From: Psychrobacter sp. M13
GTDB lineage: Bacteria; Pseudomonadota; Gammaproteobacteria; Pseudomonadales; Moraxellaceae
Assembly (NCBI RefSeq): GCF_030718935.1
Contig: NZ_CP132194.1
Coordinates: 310,001-374,000, forward strand
Reading direction: 5' to 3'
Length of the DNA: 64,000 nt
Part shown: in pieces, positions 1 through 9,047 of the stretch
Numbering within the stretch: position 1 is the first letter of the stretch
How the letters are laid out: the number at the start of each line of letters is the position of its first letter
Made by a program: the position numbers and the translations under genes
The notes under the pieces: model-generated
Told to the model about the DNA's origin: nothing
Seen by the model: the letters and a program-made list of their open reading frames with translations, nothing else
Database searches by the model: none

Positions 1-5
1 TGAGT

Positions 6-1733
6 ATGTCGTTTGGCTTGGCAGCTAGTCTTAGCACCTCACAAAAGCTGACCCCACAGATGCAGCAAGCTATCAAGCTATTGCAGCTATCTAGTCTTGA
101 GCTGGCGCAAGAGGTCCAAGCTAAACTCGATGCCAACCCCTTATTAGAGCGAATAGAGGAAGAAGAGCTTGATTACGATCATGCCGATGAGCTAAACCAC
201 GAGCCAAATGAGCCGATGACGCTTGAGATGTGGAATGAGGCCAGTGCAGCCAACCAAAAAGAGCTTAAGTCAAATGCTGATAGTGAGTTTGGTAATGAGT
301 CCGACTCTAATAGTAGCAACGATGATAACTATTCAGACAGCTTAGATAAATTACAGCAAAGTAGTCTAGATAATGAGGCTATGGATAGCAGTGATGATTA
401 TAGTAGCGACAGCTTTGAGTATAGCAGTTTTGATAGTGGCAACTATGCCTCAGCTGGCGGTTCAGGCTCAACGAGTAGCAGCGCTGGATTGGACGAATTG
501 GACAGCTATCAAGGCAGCACCAGTGCCACTATTCAAGACTATATACGCTGGCAATTGAACTTCAAGCGGTTATCAGAGACCGATGTTTTGATTGCCAATT
601 ATTTGGTTGAGTCGATGGATGATATGGGTTTTATTCGACTCGATATCGGCGAGCTTTTGCAAAGTCTCGATACGATGGCCAGCTTCTATCAGTGGGACAC
701 TCAAATAGAATATGATGAGATAGCTGCTGTTCTACGTATCATTCAGTCCTGCGATCCGCTAGGCGTTGGCGCACGGAGTTTGAGCGAGTGTCTAGCTATA
801 CAATTAGATAAGCTCGATTCGAGCACTGACCATCTGGCAGAGGCTCATGCCTTATTGAGTGCCAGCGAGCATCTAGTGAGTAATAATATCAAAAAGCTCA
901 CTGACCTGACGGGCTTAGCTACAGAGCAAATCAATCCTGCATTAACATTACTGCGTACCCTAAACCCTGCTCCTGGATTATCTTTTCAGAGTAGTCAGCC
1001 TGATTATATGCAGCCTGCCGAGAGCTACGATATACCCGATGTATTAGTGACTCCGCTACGGGGTAGTAGCACTATCAAATCATCCAAAAAAGCCAATAAC
1101 ACCAATAACACCAATAACACCAATAATAAAGACAGCTCAGGCACACCCGATAGTTGGGATGTAAGATTGAATCCTGATACTTTGCCCAAACTACAAGTTA
1201 ATAAAGAGTATGCCAGTTTAGTTAAGCGCGGCGATGATAGTCCTGACAACCAGTATCTACGAGATAATCTGCTTGATGCGCGGCTTTTTATACGCAGTAT
1301 TGAAGAGCGTAATCAAAATTTACTAAAAGTATGTACTAGCATTATTCGTCGCCAGCAAGATTTTTTATTGTATGGTGCGCGTGCTATGCAGCCCTTAATC
1401 CTTAAAGATATCGCTGAAGAGGTAGAGCTTCACGAATCTACTATTTCACGTTTGACGACCAGCAAATCTATTTTGACGCCTCAAGGACTATTTTCATTAA
1501 AATACTTTTTTTCATCGCACGTAAGTAGTAGTGATGGTGATATTTCCTCAACGGCTATCAGTGAGATGATCAAACAGCTTATCGCTGATGAAAATCCTAA
1601 AAAACCGCTCTCAGACAGTCGATTACAAAGTGCTTTGCAAGAAGAAGGTATCGATATCGCTCGTCGCACCGTTGCCAAATATCGTGAAGCTTTGAATATC
1701 GGCTCATCGACCTATCGTAAACAAAAGTATTAG
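6..1733 (+). CDS. rpoN: RNA polymerase sigma-54 factor
   Basis: Alternative sigma factor that directs RNA polymerase to -24/-12 promoters and needs AAA+ activators such as PilR or NtrC. Residues 1-50 match region I, which is Gln/Leu-rich and contacts the activator. Residues 50-160 are an unusually long acidic Ser/Asp/Asn-rich region II. The core-binding domain follows, then an HTH, and the RpoN box (ARRTVAKYRE) lies at residues 552-561. The protein has 575 aa against about 480-500 for the family; the excess is in region II and an Asn/Thr repeat near residue 365. Only five bases lie upstream in the window, so the start is chosen by family alignment. hpf follows 325 bp downstream, the usual rpoN neighbour. 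A sigma-54 promoter stands before pilA in this same window. Confidence 0.97.
   Translation: MSFGLAASLSTSQKLTPQMQQAIKLLQLSSLELAQEVQAKLDANPLLERIEEEELDYDHADELNHEPNEPMTLEMWNEASAANQKELKSNADSEFGNESDSNSSNDDNYSDSLDKLQQSSLDNEAMDSSDDYSSDSFEYSSFDSGNYASAGGSGSTSSSAGLDELDSYQGSTSATIQDYIRWQLNFKRLSETDVLIANYLVESMDDMGFIRLDIGELLQSLDTMASFYQWDTQIEYDEIAAVLRIIQSCDPLGVGARSLSECLAIQLDKLDSSTDHLAEAHALLSASEHLVSNNIKKLTDLTGLATEQINPALTLLRTLNPAPGLSFQSSQPDYMQPAESYDIPDVLVTPLRGSSTIKSSKKANNTNNTNNTNNKDSSGTPDSWDVRLNPDTLPKLQVNKEYASLVKRGDDSPDNQYLRDNLLDARLFIRSIEERNQNLLKVCTSIIRRQQDFLLYGARAMQPLILKDIAEEVELHESTISRLTTSKSILTPQGLFSLKYFFSSHVSSSDGDISSTAISEMIKQLIADENPKKPLSDSRLQSALQEEGIDIARRTVAKYREALNIGSSTYRKQKY
1095..1124 (+). repeat. 9-bp in-frame tandem repeat inside rpoN
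   Basis: The unit AATAACACC occurs three times in a row, with a partial fourth copy, and encodes Asn-Asn-Thr repeats in the linker before the core-binding region. A 9-bp unit keeps the reading frame whatever the copy number. Confidence 0.85.
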
Positions 1734-2058
1734 GCTGATAATCTAATACCAAACGGTTTAATCAGTGATATATGTTTGATAATTAAAAACAAAATTTTTT
1801 GATTATATATAAGTCTGTAGAAAACCCCAGCCTTAGATACATTTAATTACAATAATGCGGCTTGCTACTCTACAGCTTTCATGACAAATTAGAACTACAT
1901 CGGGAGTAAAAACCCAGTAATAAAGAACGTTAATTTCTGAAGATTTTAAGGATAAATCAACGGTTTTTAATAGCGTTTAATACTCTCGATAAGGTAAGAA
2001 AATACAGCTAGTTGGCTTTATTTTCTATAGTTTTAGCTATAAATATAAGGATAACAAT
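1734..2058. other. Intergenic region rpoN-hpf
   Basis: This 325-bp AT-rich stretch has no ORF with a ribosome binding site and no clear terminator. It presumably carries the hpf promoter, but I see no convincing -35/-10 pair. An AAGGA ribosome binding site lies at its right end, seven bases before the hpf ATG. Confidence 0.5.
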
Positions 2059-2439
2059 ATGAATGTTTCGATCAGTGGTCATCATATCACCGTAACCGAC
2101 GCGATGAATGCAGCGGTAAGCGAAAAATTAGAAAAAATCGAGCGTCATTTTGATCAAATTCAGAGTATCCAAGTTATTTTATCTTTGGATAACAGTGGCG
2201 CTAGTGATGGCGGTCAAAAAAGTAACAAGGCTGAAGCTATAATGCGCGTCTCAGGCAAAGAGATGTTTGTACAAGCGTTCGATGATGATATGTATAAAGC
2301 TATCAATGATATGTCCGATAAGCTTGAGAGACAAGTCCGTAAATATAAGACGCGTCAAGAGAGTAAAAAGACTCAAGGAGCAGGACGTGATGGGCGTTAT
2401 ATAGATAATGATGTCGCTGATGTGGCCTCTGCGATTTAA
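2059..2439 (+). CDS. hpf: Ribosome hibernation promoting factor (HPF/RaiA family)
   Basis: Small protein that binds the 30S decoding region of idle ribosomes and promotes hibernation in stationary phase or cold. The 126-aa sequence opens with the family pattern (MNVSISGHHITVTDAM, then a helix with EKLEKIERHFD), and the beta-alpha fold continues to about residue 100. It is somewhat longer than E. coli HPF (95 aa), with a basic and acidic tail, and far shorter than long-form HPF, so I call it the short form. A good AAGGA site precedes the ATG. It lies directly after rpoN, the conserved order in gammaproteobacteria. A strong bidirectional terminator follows at about 2660-2690. Confidence 0.93.
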   Translation: MNVSISGHHITVTDAMNAAVSEKLEKIERHFDQIQSIQVILSLDNSGASDGGQKSNKAEAIMRVSGKEMFVQAFDDDMYKAINDMSDKLERQVRKYKTRQESKKTQGAGRDGRYIDNDVADVASAI

Positions 2440-2522
2440 TAGATCGACAGATACTAAGATCATTGGATAAATAGAGGTAGATTGATAAGTAGGTAGAGAG
2501 AAGATGTACAGTAGTCGTGTCT

Positions 2523-2600
2523 TTGACCGATGCGGTATTGGTTATAATTAGTGATAATTATAATACTAAAACATAATTATAGTTATGCTTATTCGGTCAA
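2523..2600. repeat. Inverted repeat bounding an AT-rich segment
   Basis: TTGACCGA and its exact complement TCGGTCAA bound 78 bp of very AT-rich sequence between hpf and its terminator. It could be a long imperfect hairpin in the hpf 3-prime UTR. No function is assignable. Confidence 0.4.
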
Positions 2601-2655
2601 TCTCTCTGCCTGATTTCAATGTTTTCTTTTTCAGATTTAATGATAATTATGTTTT

Positions 2656-2693
2656 AAAAAACCTCAAACGCTTGAAGCGCTGAGGTTTTTTTA
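2656..2693. terminator. Bidirectional intrinsic terminator between hpf and thiS
   Basis: AACCTCA pairs with TGAGGTT, and GC/GC pairs extend the stem. It is flanked by A-runs on the left and T-runs on the right, so it can stop hpf transcripts and leftward thiS transcripts alike. Confidence 0.8.
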
Positions 2694-2746
2694 TATCTAT
2701 TTTTGAATGAAAATAATTTTATTAAAACAGTATCAATAAAAATAAA

Positions 2747-2947
2747 TCAGCCACCACCAACGGCTTGCACCACTTCGATAGTCATTCCGTCTACGACACG
2801 CATTAGTCCCAGCTCACTTTTGGGAATGAGCTCACCATCGACTTCGACTGCATAGCGCCCAACACTTAGTCCCAGCTCATTAACTACTAGCTGTAGCGTT
2901 TGATGTGTGGTCTGTAATGTCTTACCATTGACGGTGATAATACTCAT
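2747..2947 (-). CDS. thiS: Sulfur carrier protein ThiS
   Basis: Ubiquitin-like sulfur carrier for thiazole synthesis in thiamine biosynthesis. Its C-terminal Gly is adenylated and thiocarboxylated, then donates sulfur to the ThiG reaction. The 66-aa length is typical and the C-terminus ends in a triple Gly (VQAVGGG). The ATG follows a GAGGA site at good spacing. It lies 35 bp after the DUF423 gene on the same strand. Its usual neighbour thiG is about 24 kb away at 27116-27934. Confidence 0.93.
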   Translation of the reverse strand: MSIITVNGKTLQTTHQTLQLVVNELGLSVGRYAVEVDGELIPKSELGLMRVVDGMTIEVVQAVGGG

Positions 2948-2982
2948 AAGTTTATTCCTCTAATATTAGATGCTATCAAATG

Positions 2983-3357
2983 CTATAGAGTGCTATTTCC
3001 TAAGCGCAATGCAGTCACTGCTAACCACAGCCACCCTGCAATCATAAGCACACCGCCGATAGGAGTGATAGCACCAAACCAACGCGGAGCGCCTAACGCC
3101 ATCGAATATAAACTACCTGCAAATATAATGATTCCAATCTGTAATAGCCAAGCGCTGGTCTGAGTAGCATAATTTAGGCGAATTAATAAGCCGACGATCA
3201 ACAGGCCGATAGCATGAACCAATAAGTATAAAGTAGCGGTATGCCACCACGCTAACTGCTCAGCACTGGCGATATTCTTTAGACCATGTGCACCAAAAGC
3301 GCCAAGACCTACAGCAATAGCCATATTAATAGCGCCGATACCTATCCAATTCACCAT
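2983..3357 (-). CDS. DUF423 family small membrane protein (YgdD-like)
   Basis: Inner-membrane protein of 124 aa with about four hydrophobic helices, matching the DUF423/YgdD family: an early GAFGAHGL motif, a Trp-His pair in the second helix and a conserved APRWFGAITPIGG segment near the end. The biochemical role is unknown. An AAGGG site precedes the ATG. It probably shares a transcript with thiS downstream. Confidence 0.9.
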   Translation of the reverse strand: MVNWIGIGAINMAIAVGLGAFGAHGLKNIASAEQLAWWHTATLYLLVHAIGLLIVGLLIRLNYATQTSAWLLQIGIIIFAGSLYSMALGAPRWFGAITPIGGVLMIAGWLWLAVTALRLGNSTL

Positions 3358-3434
3358 GTACTACCCTTGCAACTGTTTACAGCCTTTATTGAGCTTTGCT
3401 ATTGTCTAATTCGCTAACCCTACTACTCACAAGA

Positions 3435-4658
3435 CTACTGAATATCATCTGGCAAAATCACACTATCAATAGTCATCGCATTACGGATTTTATCCATAGC
3501 ATTTTTTTCGATTTGCCTGACCCGTTCTGCTGAGATGGAGTAAACTGCTGCCAGCTCATGTAGCGTAGATTTTTGCTCAGTCAGCCAGCGCTGCTCAACG
3601 ATATCTCGCGAGCGATCATCCAAAGTATCCATAGCCGCTATCAGCGCGGATGAGTTATTCTCTTCCCAGTCGGCTTCCTCAAGCATCTCAGCAGGATCAA
3701 TACCATCCTCTAAGAACAGTTGCGGCGCATAACGTCCATCATCATCATCGCTCGACTGAGTCTCAAAGGAGGCATCATAAGAGGTCAAACGCGACTCCAT
3801 CTCTAGCACTTGCTTGCGGGTGACGTTGAGATCACTAGCGATAGCATCAGCCTCTTCTAAAGTAAGCTGATTATTCGTCTTTTTCAGACTGCGTAGATTA
3901 AAGAATAATTTACGATGCGCTTTGGTGGTTGCTACTTTGACAATACGCCAGTTACGAATCACAAATTCATGAATCTCAGCCTTAATCCAGTGCACTGCAA
4001 AAGAGACTAAGCGTACGCCTTTATTAGGGTCGAAGCGTTTCACCGCTTTCATTAGACCTAAGTTACCCTCTTGAATAAGATCGGCTTGCGGTAAACCATA
4101 GCCTGAATAACTGCGCGCGATATGGATGACAAAACGCAGATGCGACATCACCAGTAGTCGCGCCGCCTCAACATCGCCTTCATCATAATAGCGATGCGCC
4201 AGCTCCTGCTCTTGCGTGGTAGTCAAAATAGGAATCTGATGCACGGTATTAATATAAGCACCAAGATTTACGCCAGGTGCTGACAGATGCGTCGGCATAG
4301 CAGGTACTAAGTCACGCGTACTCGTCTCTTCTAGCGCGCTCGCATCATAAGGAGGGCGCTCTGCTGCTGCCTTTAGAGCAGCCTCACGTGCTGCATTTTT
4401 TTCAGGACTAAGCTTACTGTCCGTTTTATCGCTACTGATAGTTTTATCTTTCGCAGTATTCTCTTCTTGCACCTGCTTAACTACGGCAGATTTGCTCTGT
4501 TTATTCTTAGGTTCAGCCGACTTTGCTGCGACACTTTTAATTTTTTTGCTAGACGCAGACGTGCTCTTTGCTGTTGTATTCTTTACAGCTTTGGTGTTTT
4601 TCACAGCACTGGTCTTAGGGTCATCGTTGTTAGGGGTCGTCACCGATTCAGTAGCCAT
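3435..4658 (-). CDS. rpoH: RNA polymerase heat-shock sigma factor RpoH with long N-terminal extension
   Basis: Sigma-32 family factor for heat-shock promoters. Region 2 is clear at residues 170-245, including QADLIQEGNLGLMKAVKRF and the RpoH-specific stretch around HWIKAEIHEFVIRNW. Region 4 with its HTH is at 345-395 (ELAAVYSISAERVRQIE). The protein is 407 aa; most RpoH proteins are about 285. The excess is a Lys/Ala/Ser/Thr-rich tail of about 120 residues. I place the start at 4658 because AAGG lies nine bases upstream of that ATG; a farther TTG has no such support. An in-frame ATG at 4298 (MPTHLSAPG) would give exactly the usual length but has no ribosome binding site. Confidence 0.95.
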   Translation of the reverse strand: MATESVTTPNNDDPKTSAVKNTKAVKNTTAKSTSASSKKIKSVAAKSAEPKNKQSKSAVVKQVQEENTAKDKTISSDKTDSKLSPEKNAAREAALKAAAERPPYDASALEETSTRDLVPAMPTHLSAPGVNLGAYINTVHQIPILTTTQEQELAHRYYDEGDVEAARLLVMSHLRFVIHIARSYSGYGLPQADLIQEGNLGLMKAVKRFDPNKGVRLVSFAVHWIKAEIHEFVIRNWRIVKVATTKAHRKLFFNLRSLKKTNNQLTLEEADAIASDLNVTRKQVLEMESRLTSYDASFETQSSDDDDGRYAPQLFLEDGIDPAEMLEEADWEENNSSALIAAMDTLDDRSRDIVEQRWLTEQKSTLHELAAVYSISAERVRQIEKNAMDKIRNAMTIDSVILPDDIQ

Positions 4659-4754
4659 ATTCTTGACCTTGATTAATAGAAGATTAGTTAGCGCAATAAA
4701 CACTTAACTTTTAGTTATATTATGAGTTATGTTAATTGTAAAGGATAGCCCGTC

Positions 4755-5234
4755 TTAGTTGCTATCAGTTTTGGTAATGATGAAGTGAAATATTGTATCG
4801 AAACTTGCAGTGTCGGACGCATCAGTAGACGGCTGGTTAGTTTTAGTAGTGCTATGATTTACTAGTAATTGCAAGCAACTGCTGTCCTTAGTTTGCCAGT
4901 TTTGCTGACAGAAGGCGACAATGTCTGCTTGCGAATTAGGATCCGTTGCGATGATATACAGTGCCTCATTAATTGCAACATTACGTAGCGCCACTTTCGT
5001 TTTTAGTAGCGGCATAGGACAAGCCAAACCGCGTCCATCCACTACTTGCTTTATAATCACACCGCTATCTGTCAAAGGTATTGCACTTGAGTCTAGCTTT
5101 TGAACCTTTTTAATGTAATCGCTTGGCAATAATTGTAGATGAGTGATAATGATCTCTTGCTCAGTGGCTGTTAGATCCTGAGCAAGATTTAGCTGATAAG
5201 GCGCAGCTGGGTGAGTATTATTATCAGTGGACAT
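4755..5234 (-). CDS. TusA-like sulfurtransferase domain protein
   Basis: The middle of this 159-aa protein holds a TusA/SirA-type domain: DGRGLACPMPLLKTKVAL carries the family CPxP motif with its sulfur-accepting Cys. TusA proteins relay persulfide sulfur for tRNA thiolation and other uses. Here about 60 extra residues precede the domain and a Ser/Thr-rich tail follows, whereas stand-alone TusA is about 80 aa. The substrate is therefore uncertain. The start at 5234 has AAAGG eight bases upstream. It is transcribed in the same direction as rpoH, 96 bp upstream of it. Confidence 0.8.
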   Translation of the reverse strand: MSTDNNTHPAAPYQLNLAQDLTATEQEIIITHLQLLPSDYIKKVQKLDSSAIPLTDSGVIIKQVVDGRGLACPMPLLKTKVALRNVAINEALYIIATDPNSQADIVAFCQQNWQTKDSSCLQLLVNHSTTKTNQPSTDASDTASFDTIFHFIITKTDSN

Positions 5235-5575
5235 AAACAAAGCCTTTAGTACTTTTGAATTTTGTACTTCTACTTATACTTTTAAAGAAGGTCTTTACAA
5301 TTAAATATGATGAGCACTCTATTATAACAAACTAGTTATAAGCAAAAGTTACTGTTTAGACCACTGGTAATAAACACGATGATTGGAATTATCAATAGCT
5401 TAACTTATATGGCTATTTGATGTAACGTTATCGGATATCTCAGTGTTGGATATAGCTGTGTTGCGCAAAGGTATCACAGCGCTTAGATATTGGTAGCAGA
5501 CAATAGATTAGCATTGATTTGCTCGTGCTAAGCTCTTATAGTCAAAACGACATCAAAAAAAGGTATCAAACTATT
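5235..5575. other. Divergent intergenic region
   Basis: This 341-bp AT-rich stretch lies between the TusA-like gene and the M48 protease gene, which are transcribed away from each other. It should hold both promoters, but I see no convincing match and no small ORF with a ribosome binding site. Confidence 0.4.
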
Positions 5576-7234
5576 ATGTTGCCTATCCATAAGTCCAAAG
5601 CTAAGCTGCTATTACTAATAATGATAAGCAGTCCTGTGTCTACTATTTTTGTAGCTAATAGTTTTGTAGCTAGTAGCTATGCTGCATCTACGCCTGTAAT
5701 GAGTGCGAATCAATCTACAAGTCTATCTGTAAATTCTAATGGGTTAGATTCAGAATATAGCCCTTGGCAATACCCTATTCAAGATAGACAGGCAGAGGCC
5801 TTGGCACTGCCCAATCTACGTGGAGATAGTTTAAGCTTTGCAGAGCAGCACCAAAATAAGCTCGCTGGAGAGTGGTCGCTACAAAGGATTAATGGTCAAG
5901 CAAAAATGGAGCATGACCCTTGGGTGCAAGAAACCATCAAGGAGATGACATGGAGACTCAATGCGCAGGCGCGCCAACAAGCGCCATTGGCAGTGGTCAT
6001 CATCGATAATCCTAGTATTAATGCTTTTGCTGCGCCAGGTGGCTTAATCGGTATCAATACGGGCACGATTACGGCTGCCAAAAGTATGGATGAGTTAGCA
6101 AGTGTCGTCGCGCATGAAGTCGCTCATATCAGTCAGCGCCACTATGAACATAGTGCTGATGAGCGCAAGAAGGCGTTGCTACTACAAATCGGCGGTATGC
6201 TGGCGGCGATTGCTGCTTCAGCAGTCGATGGTGATGCAGGCGCGGCAGTAATGATGGGCTCTCAGACCGCTGCAATGAATAGCGGCATGGCTTTTAGCCG
6301 TAGTAATGAGCGCGAGGCTGACCGGGTAGGGATGCAGATTATGAATCAGGCGGGCTATAATCCGCGTGCCATGGTGAGCTTCTTTGCCACTATGGATCAA
6401 CAGCGTCAGCTCAATCAAAGCGCCAATCAGTTTTTGCCTAGTTTTATCCGCTCACATCCACTCAGCAATGAGCGTTTGAGTGAATCACAGAGCCGTGCGC
6501 AAAGTTATCCTTCACTGTCGCTGAGCCAGCAGCAGCGTCATCAAGCGCTGTTTGATTTGCTCTACTGGCGGGTGCAAATTACTGGTAAACAGGTAACGCC
6601 AACAGCGCTTATGAGCGCTGCTAATAACAGCGCTGGCGCAAAGCTGGCGCTATTGAGCTGGTACGGTGAGCAGCAGCGATTTATTGAAGCGGAGCAACTA
6701 TACAAAATCCTAGACGCTTTGCCTGCAGTGCAGCGCCAAGCGCTAGAGCCACTATTGTCTATTACTCAAAGCCAGATATTAACTGAGCAAAATAAATGGA
6801 CGCAAGCGGCGCAAATGTTAGCAGCTCAGCAGCGTCTATATCCTGAACGTCGAGATTTACGTCTTTATTTAGCAGAGGCGCTTACTAATAGTGATAATCC
6901 TACCCAAGCACAAACGCTATTAAAGCCATTAACCCAGCAGCAGCCAAGCGACCGCTATGCTTGGCAACTGTTGCAATTAGCGAACGAGAAGATCGCTAAG
7001 ACGACGACTTCACCACAATTGGCTAAGATTGCAACGATCAATGCGCTACGCTATCGCAGTCATGATCAGCTATGGAATGCCCGTTACGATAGCGCGTTGA
7101 CCTCATTGACCCAAGCGCAGCAATTGGCTGAGCAAATGCAGGCAAGCGCGCAAGCCAGTAGTGCTAGGCCACTATTAGCCAATATCGCTCAAGAGGTCAA
7201 AAACGTAAAAACCGCTAAAGACTACAAGCCTTAA
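5576..7234 (+). CDS. bepA: Periplasmic M48 metalloprotease with TPR region (BepA/YfgC-like)
   Basis: Periplasmic zinc protease and chaperone of the BepA family, which in E. coli helps assemble LptD and degrades stalled outer-membrane proteins. A Sec signal (Lys-rich start, hydrophobic stretch, cleavage near SSYA) covers about residues 1-37. The HEXXH zinc motif (HEVAH) is at 180-184, and the third ligand Glu lies in NEREAD near 247. The C-terminal half is helical and TPR-like. Length is 552 aa against 487 in E. coli. I chose the ATG at 5576 because it begins a normal signal peptide; a TTG at 5519 and a GTG at 5525 would add an odd tail. It converges on yqeY. Confidence 0.9.
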   Translation: MLPIHKSKAKLLLLIMISSPVSTIFVANSFVASSYAASTPVMSANQSTSLSVNSNGLDSEYSPWQYPIQDRQAEALALPNLRGDSLSFAEQHQNKLAGEWSLQRINGQAKMEHDPWVQETIKEMTWRLNAQARQQAPLAVVIIDNPSINAFAAPGGLIGINTGTITAAKSMDELASVVAHEVAHISQRHYEHSADERKKALLLQIGGMLAAIAASAVDGDAGAAVMMGSQTAAMNSGMAFSRSNEREADRVGMQIMNQAGYNPRAMVSFFATMDQQRQLNQSANQFLPSFIRSHPLSNERLSESQSRAQSYPSLSLSQQQRHQALFDLLYWRVQITGKQVTPTALMSAANNSAGAKLALLSWYGEQQRFIEAEQLYKILDALPAVQRQALEPLLSITQSQILTEQNKWTQAAQMLAAQQRLYPERRDLRLYLAEALTNSDNPTQAQTLLKPLTQQQPSDRYAWQLLQLANEKIAKTTTSPQLAKIATINALRYRSHDQLWNARYDSALTSLTQAQQLAEQMQASAQASSARPLLANIAQEVKNVKTAKDYKP

Positions 7235-7272
7235 GCGGTACTTTAATGAGCGACAATAAAATTTTTAGGCGT

Positions 7273-7722
7273 TTAACCCTGTAATGCTTCTTTAACCAGC
7301 TTTGAGATGAGGGCGGGATCTGCACGACCTGCTGTTTTCTTTTTTAGGCTACCCATCACCGCGCCCATATCGCGCATCGACGTTGCTCCTTGCGCTGCAA
7401 TCTCAGTATTCACTAATGCTGCAATCTCGCTATCATCCATTTGTTTGGGCATAAATTCATTGATAATATTAATCTCGAACTGCTCTTTGGCTGCTAAATC
7501 GTCACGGTCATTTTCAGTAAAGATAGCCAATGACTCTTGGCGCTGTTTGAGCTGCTTTTGCAGGACATCTAGTACATCTGCATCGTCAAGCTCAATCCGA
7601 CGATCGACCTCTATTTGCTTGATGACGGCTTGTACATTGCGCATGACTTTGACTCGTTCAATCTCACGCGCTTTCATAGAAGTAATGATCGTATCGGCTA
7701 TATGTTGTTGAAGTGGACTCAT
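7273..7722 (-). CDS. yqeY: GatB/YqeY domain protein
   Basis: YqeY-family protein of 149 aa related to the tail domain of the GatB amidotransferase subunit, which contacts tRNA. The family function as a free protein is not settled. The sequence shows the typical helical N-terminus (LQQHIADTIITSMKAREIERVKVMRNV) split by charged turns, and the conserved end with MGAVMGSLKKKTAGRAD. An AAGGA site lies 12 bases before the ATG, a little far. It follows rpsU on the same strand, the classic rpsU-yqeY pairing, but a terminator separates the two. Confidence 0.93.
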   Translation of the reverse strand: MSPLQQHIADTIITSMKAREIERVKVMRNVQAVIKQIEVDRRIELDDADVLDVLQKQLKQRQESLAIFTENDRDDLAAKEQFEINIINEFMPKQMDDSEIAALVNTEIAAQGATSMRDMGAVMGSLKKKTAGRADPALISKLVKEALQG

Positions 7723-7804
7723 AGCTATTATTATTCCTTAGTAGGTAAAATTTAATTTATAAAGCAAAATAAAACCGCTATTAACAAAAATTGTAGCATA
7801 AAAA

Positions 7805-7836
7805 ATACCACTGTTATCTATAGATAGCAGTGGTAT
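7805..7836 (-). terminator. Intrinsic terminator after rpsU
   Basis: ATACCACTG and CAGTGGTAT form a long stem with paired TATCTA/TAGATA inside. On the minus strand it is followed at once by a run of five T. It would stop or reduce rpsU transcription before yqeY. Confidence 0.75.
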
Positions 7837-7899
7837 TAGTATAACGCTTGTAGCTAGTTATTTAAGAGAGACCCAGTTGGCACTCTCGATAAATAATAA

Positions 7900-8115
7900 T
7901 TAGTACATACGCGTAGTACGGACAGTATCACGTTGGGTTTTTTTCTTATAACGCTTCACAGCAGCTGCTTTTTTGCGCTTACGCTCTTGTGTAGGTTTTT
8001 CATAAAACTCACGCTTACGTACATCTGATAATACACCAGCTTTTTCGCAAGCACGCTTGAAGCGACGGATAGCGATATCAACAGGTTCGTTTTCTTTGAC
8101 CTTAACTGCAGGCAT
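7900..8115 (-). CDS. rpsU: 30S ribosomal protein S21
   Basis: Small basic protein of the 30S subunit needed for efficient initiation. The 71-aa sequence is typical ([22 protein letters not shown] early, then a Lys/Arg-rich tail with [14 protein letters not shown]). A strong AAGGAG site lies five bases before the ATG. In many gammaproteobacteria rpsU is divergent from tsaD; here tsaD is still nearby and divergent, but two cytochrome genes have come between. Confidence 0.97.
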   Translation of the reverse strand: MPAVKVKENEPVDIAIRRFKRACEKAGVLSDVRKREFYEKPTQERKRKKAAAVKRYKKKTQRDTVRTTRMY

Positions 8116-8448
8116 GAAGACTCCTTATAGGGATGAGATTAAAGGCATTAGTTTGGCTGTATATTAGTATTTAGCCGCAATATCTCAAGATTGCCGACAT
8201 CAGCTCAAACTAGGATAATTTTGACATAACTTTTTACAAAATCTTATGCACAGACCATAGCCGGGCACAAGGGCAGTTATTCTACTTAAAAAATGCAACA
8301 AAGTCAAAGTCTTTAATCTATATCAGCATCTTTTTAGTACAAAATCCTTACTACCTATAACGATTTATTAGCAATTTATGCTATTATAATCTCAATCTGA
8401 CGGTAGCCAATTCTATGCTTTTACGTCAATTTTATTGAGGATGTTGGA
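8116..8448. other. Divergent intergenic region rpsU-cytochrome
   Basis: This 333-bp stretch has no ORF. A TATAAT at 8385-8390 in the context TGCTATTATAAT is a plausible -10 element for the cytochrome gene; the matching -35 is poor. I see no clear rpsU promoter. Confidence 0.4.
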
Positions 8449-8997
8449 ATGAGCAAAGTAGGATCAAAATTAGGGTCAAACAAGTCATTGAGCGCAGCAC
8501 TATTAGCGACAGTAGTGCTGACCTTGGGCGTGAGTGTGACGAGTTGTAGCAGCGAGCACGAAGAGATTTTAGCGGTTGATCGCGTTGATCAAGCGGCTGA
8601 TATTGCCCGTCAGCTAGCACCAGAAGCTGAAGATATGGAGTTTCCAGAGGTAGTTGCTGCACCGATGCCTGAAGTTACGGCTACAGATATGGAAGTGGTA
8701 GCAGATGGTGCAGAAGCGCCAGCTACAGATGCTCCTGCTGCAGCCGAAGATCTAGCGGTCAATGTAGGTGCCGAGCTTTATAATAAGCAATGCATGGCTT
8801 GTCATGCTAGTGGTCTGCTCAATGCGCCAAAATATGGTGATGCAGCTGCTTGGGCACCGCGTATTGAAAAAGGTGTAGAGACTTTAGCATCGCATTCAGC
8901 GAACGGCTTTAATCAAATGCCAGCTCAGGCTTATAACGGCGTGACAGAAGATCAGATCCGTCAAGCGGTTGAGTACATGATTGCAGCGGCTAGCTAA
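8449..8997 (+). CDS. Lipoprotein c-type cytochrome (cytochrome c5-like)
   Basis: Probable membrane-anchored electron carrier facing the periplasm. A signal peptide ends in a lipobox-like VTSC with Cys at residue 33. An acidic Ala/Glu/Pro linker spans about 35-105. The C-terminal cytochrome domain has one CxxCH heme site (C115, C118, H119) and a likely axial Met near 157 (FNQMPAQ). Layout and size of the heme domain match the cytochrome c5 family. Total length is 182 aa. It is followed by a paralogue 50 bp downstream. The redox partner is unknown. Confidence 0.88.
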   Translation: MSKVGSKLGSNKSLSAALLATVVLTLGVSVTSCSSEHEEILAVDRVDQAADIARQLAPEAEDMEFPEVVAAPMPEVTATDMEVVADGAEAPATDAPAAAEDLAVNVGAELYNKQCMACHASGLLNAPKYGDAAAWAPRIEKGVETLASHSANGFNQMPAQAYNGVTEDQIRQAVEYMIAAAS

Positions 8998-9047
8998 ACG
9001 GTTGCAAATGTTAGAGCGAATATTTAGAGTGAGTAGGGGTATTGACT

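Noticed and set aside
4659..4703. Longer rpoH start at 4703
   Set aside because: It adds a hydrophobic 15-residue tail and lacks a ribosome binding site; the ATG at 4658 has AAGG at good distance.
7307..7711. 134-aa plus-strand ORF opposite yqeY
   Set aside because: Ser/Cys/Arg-rich antisense translation with no family features; yqeY on the other strand is well supported.
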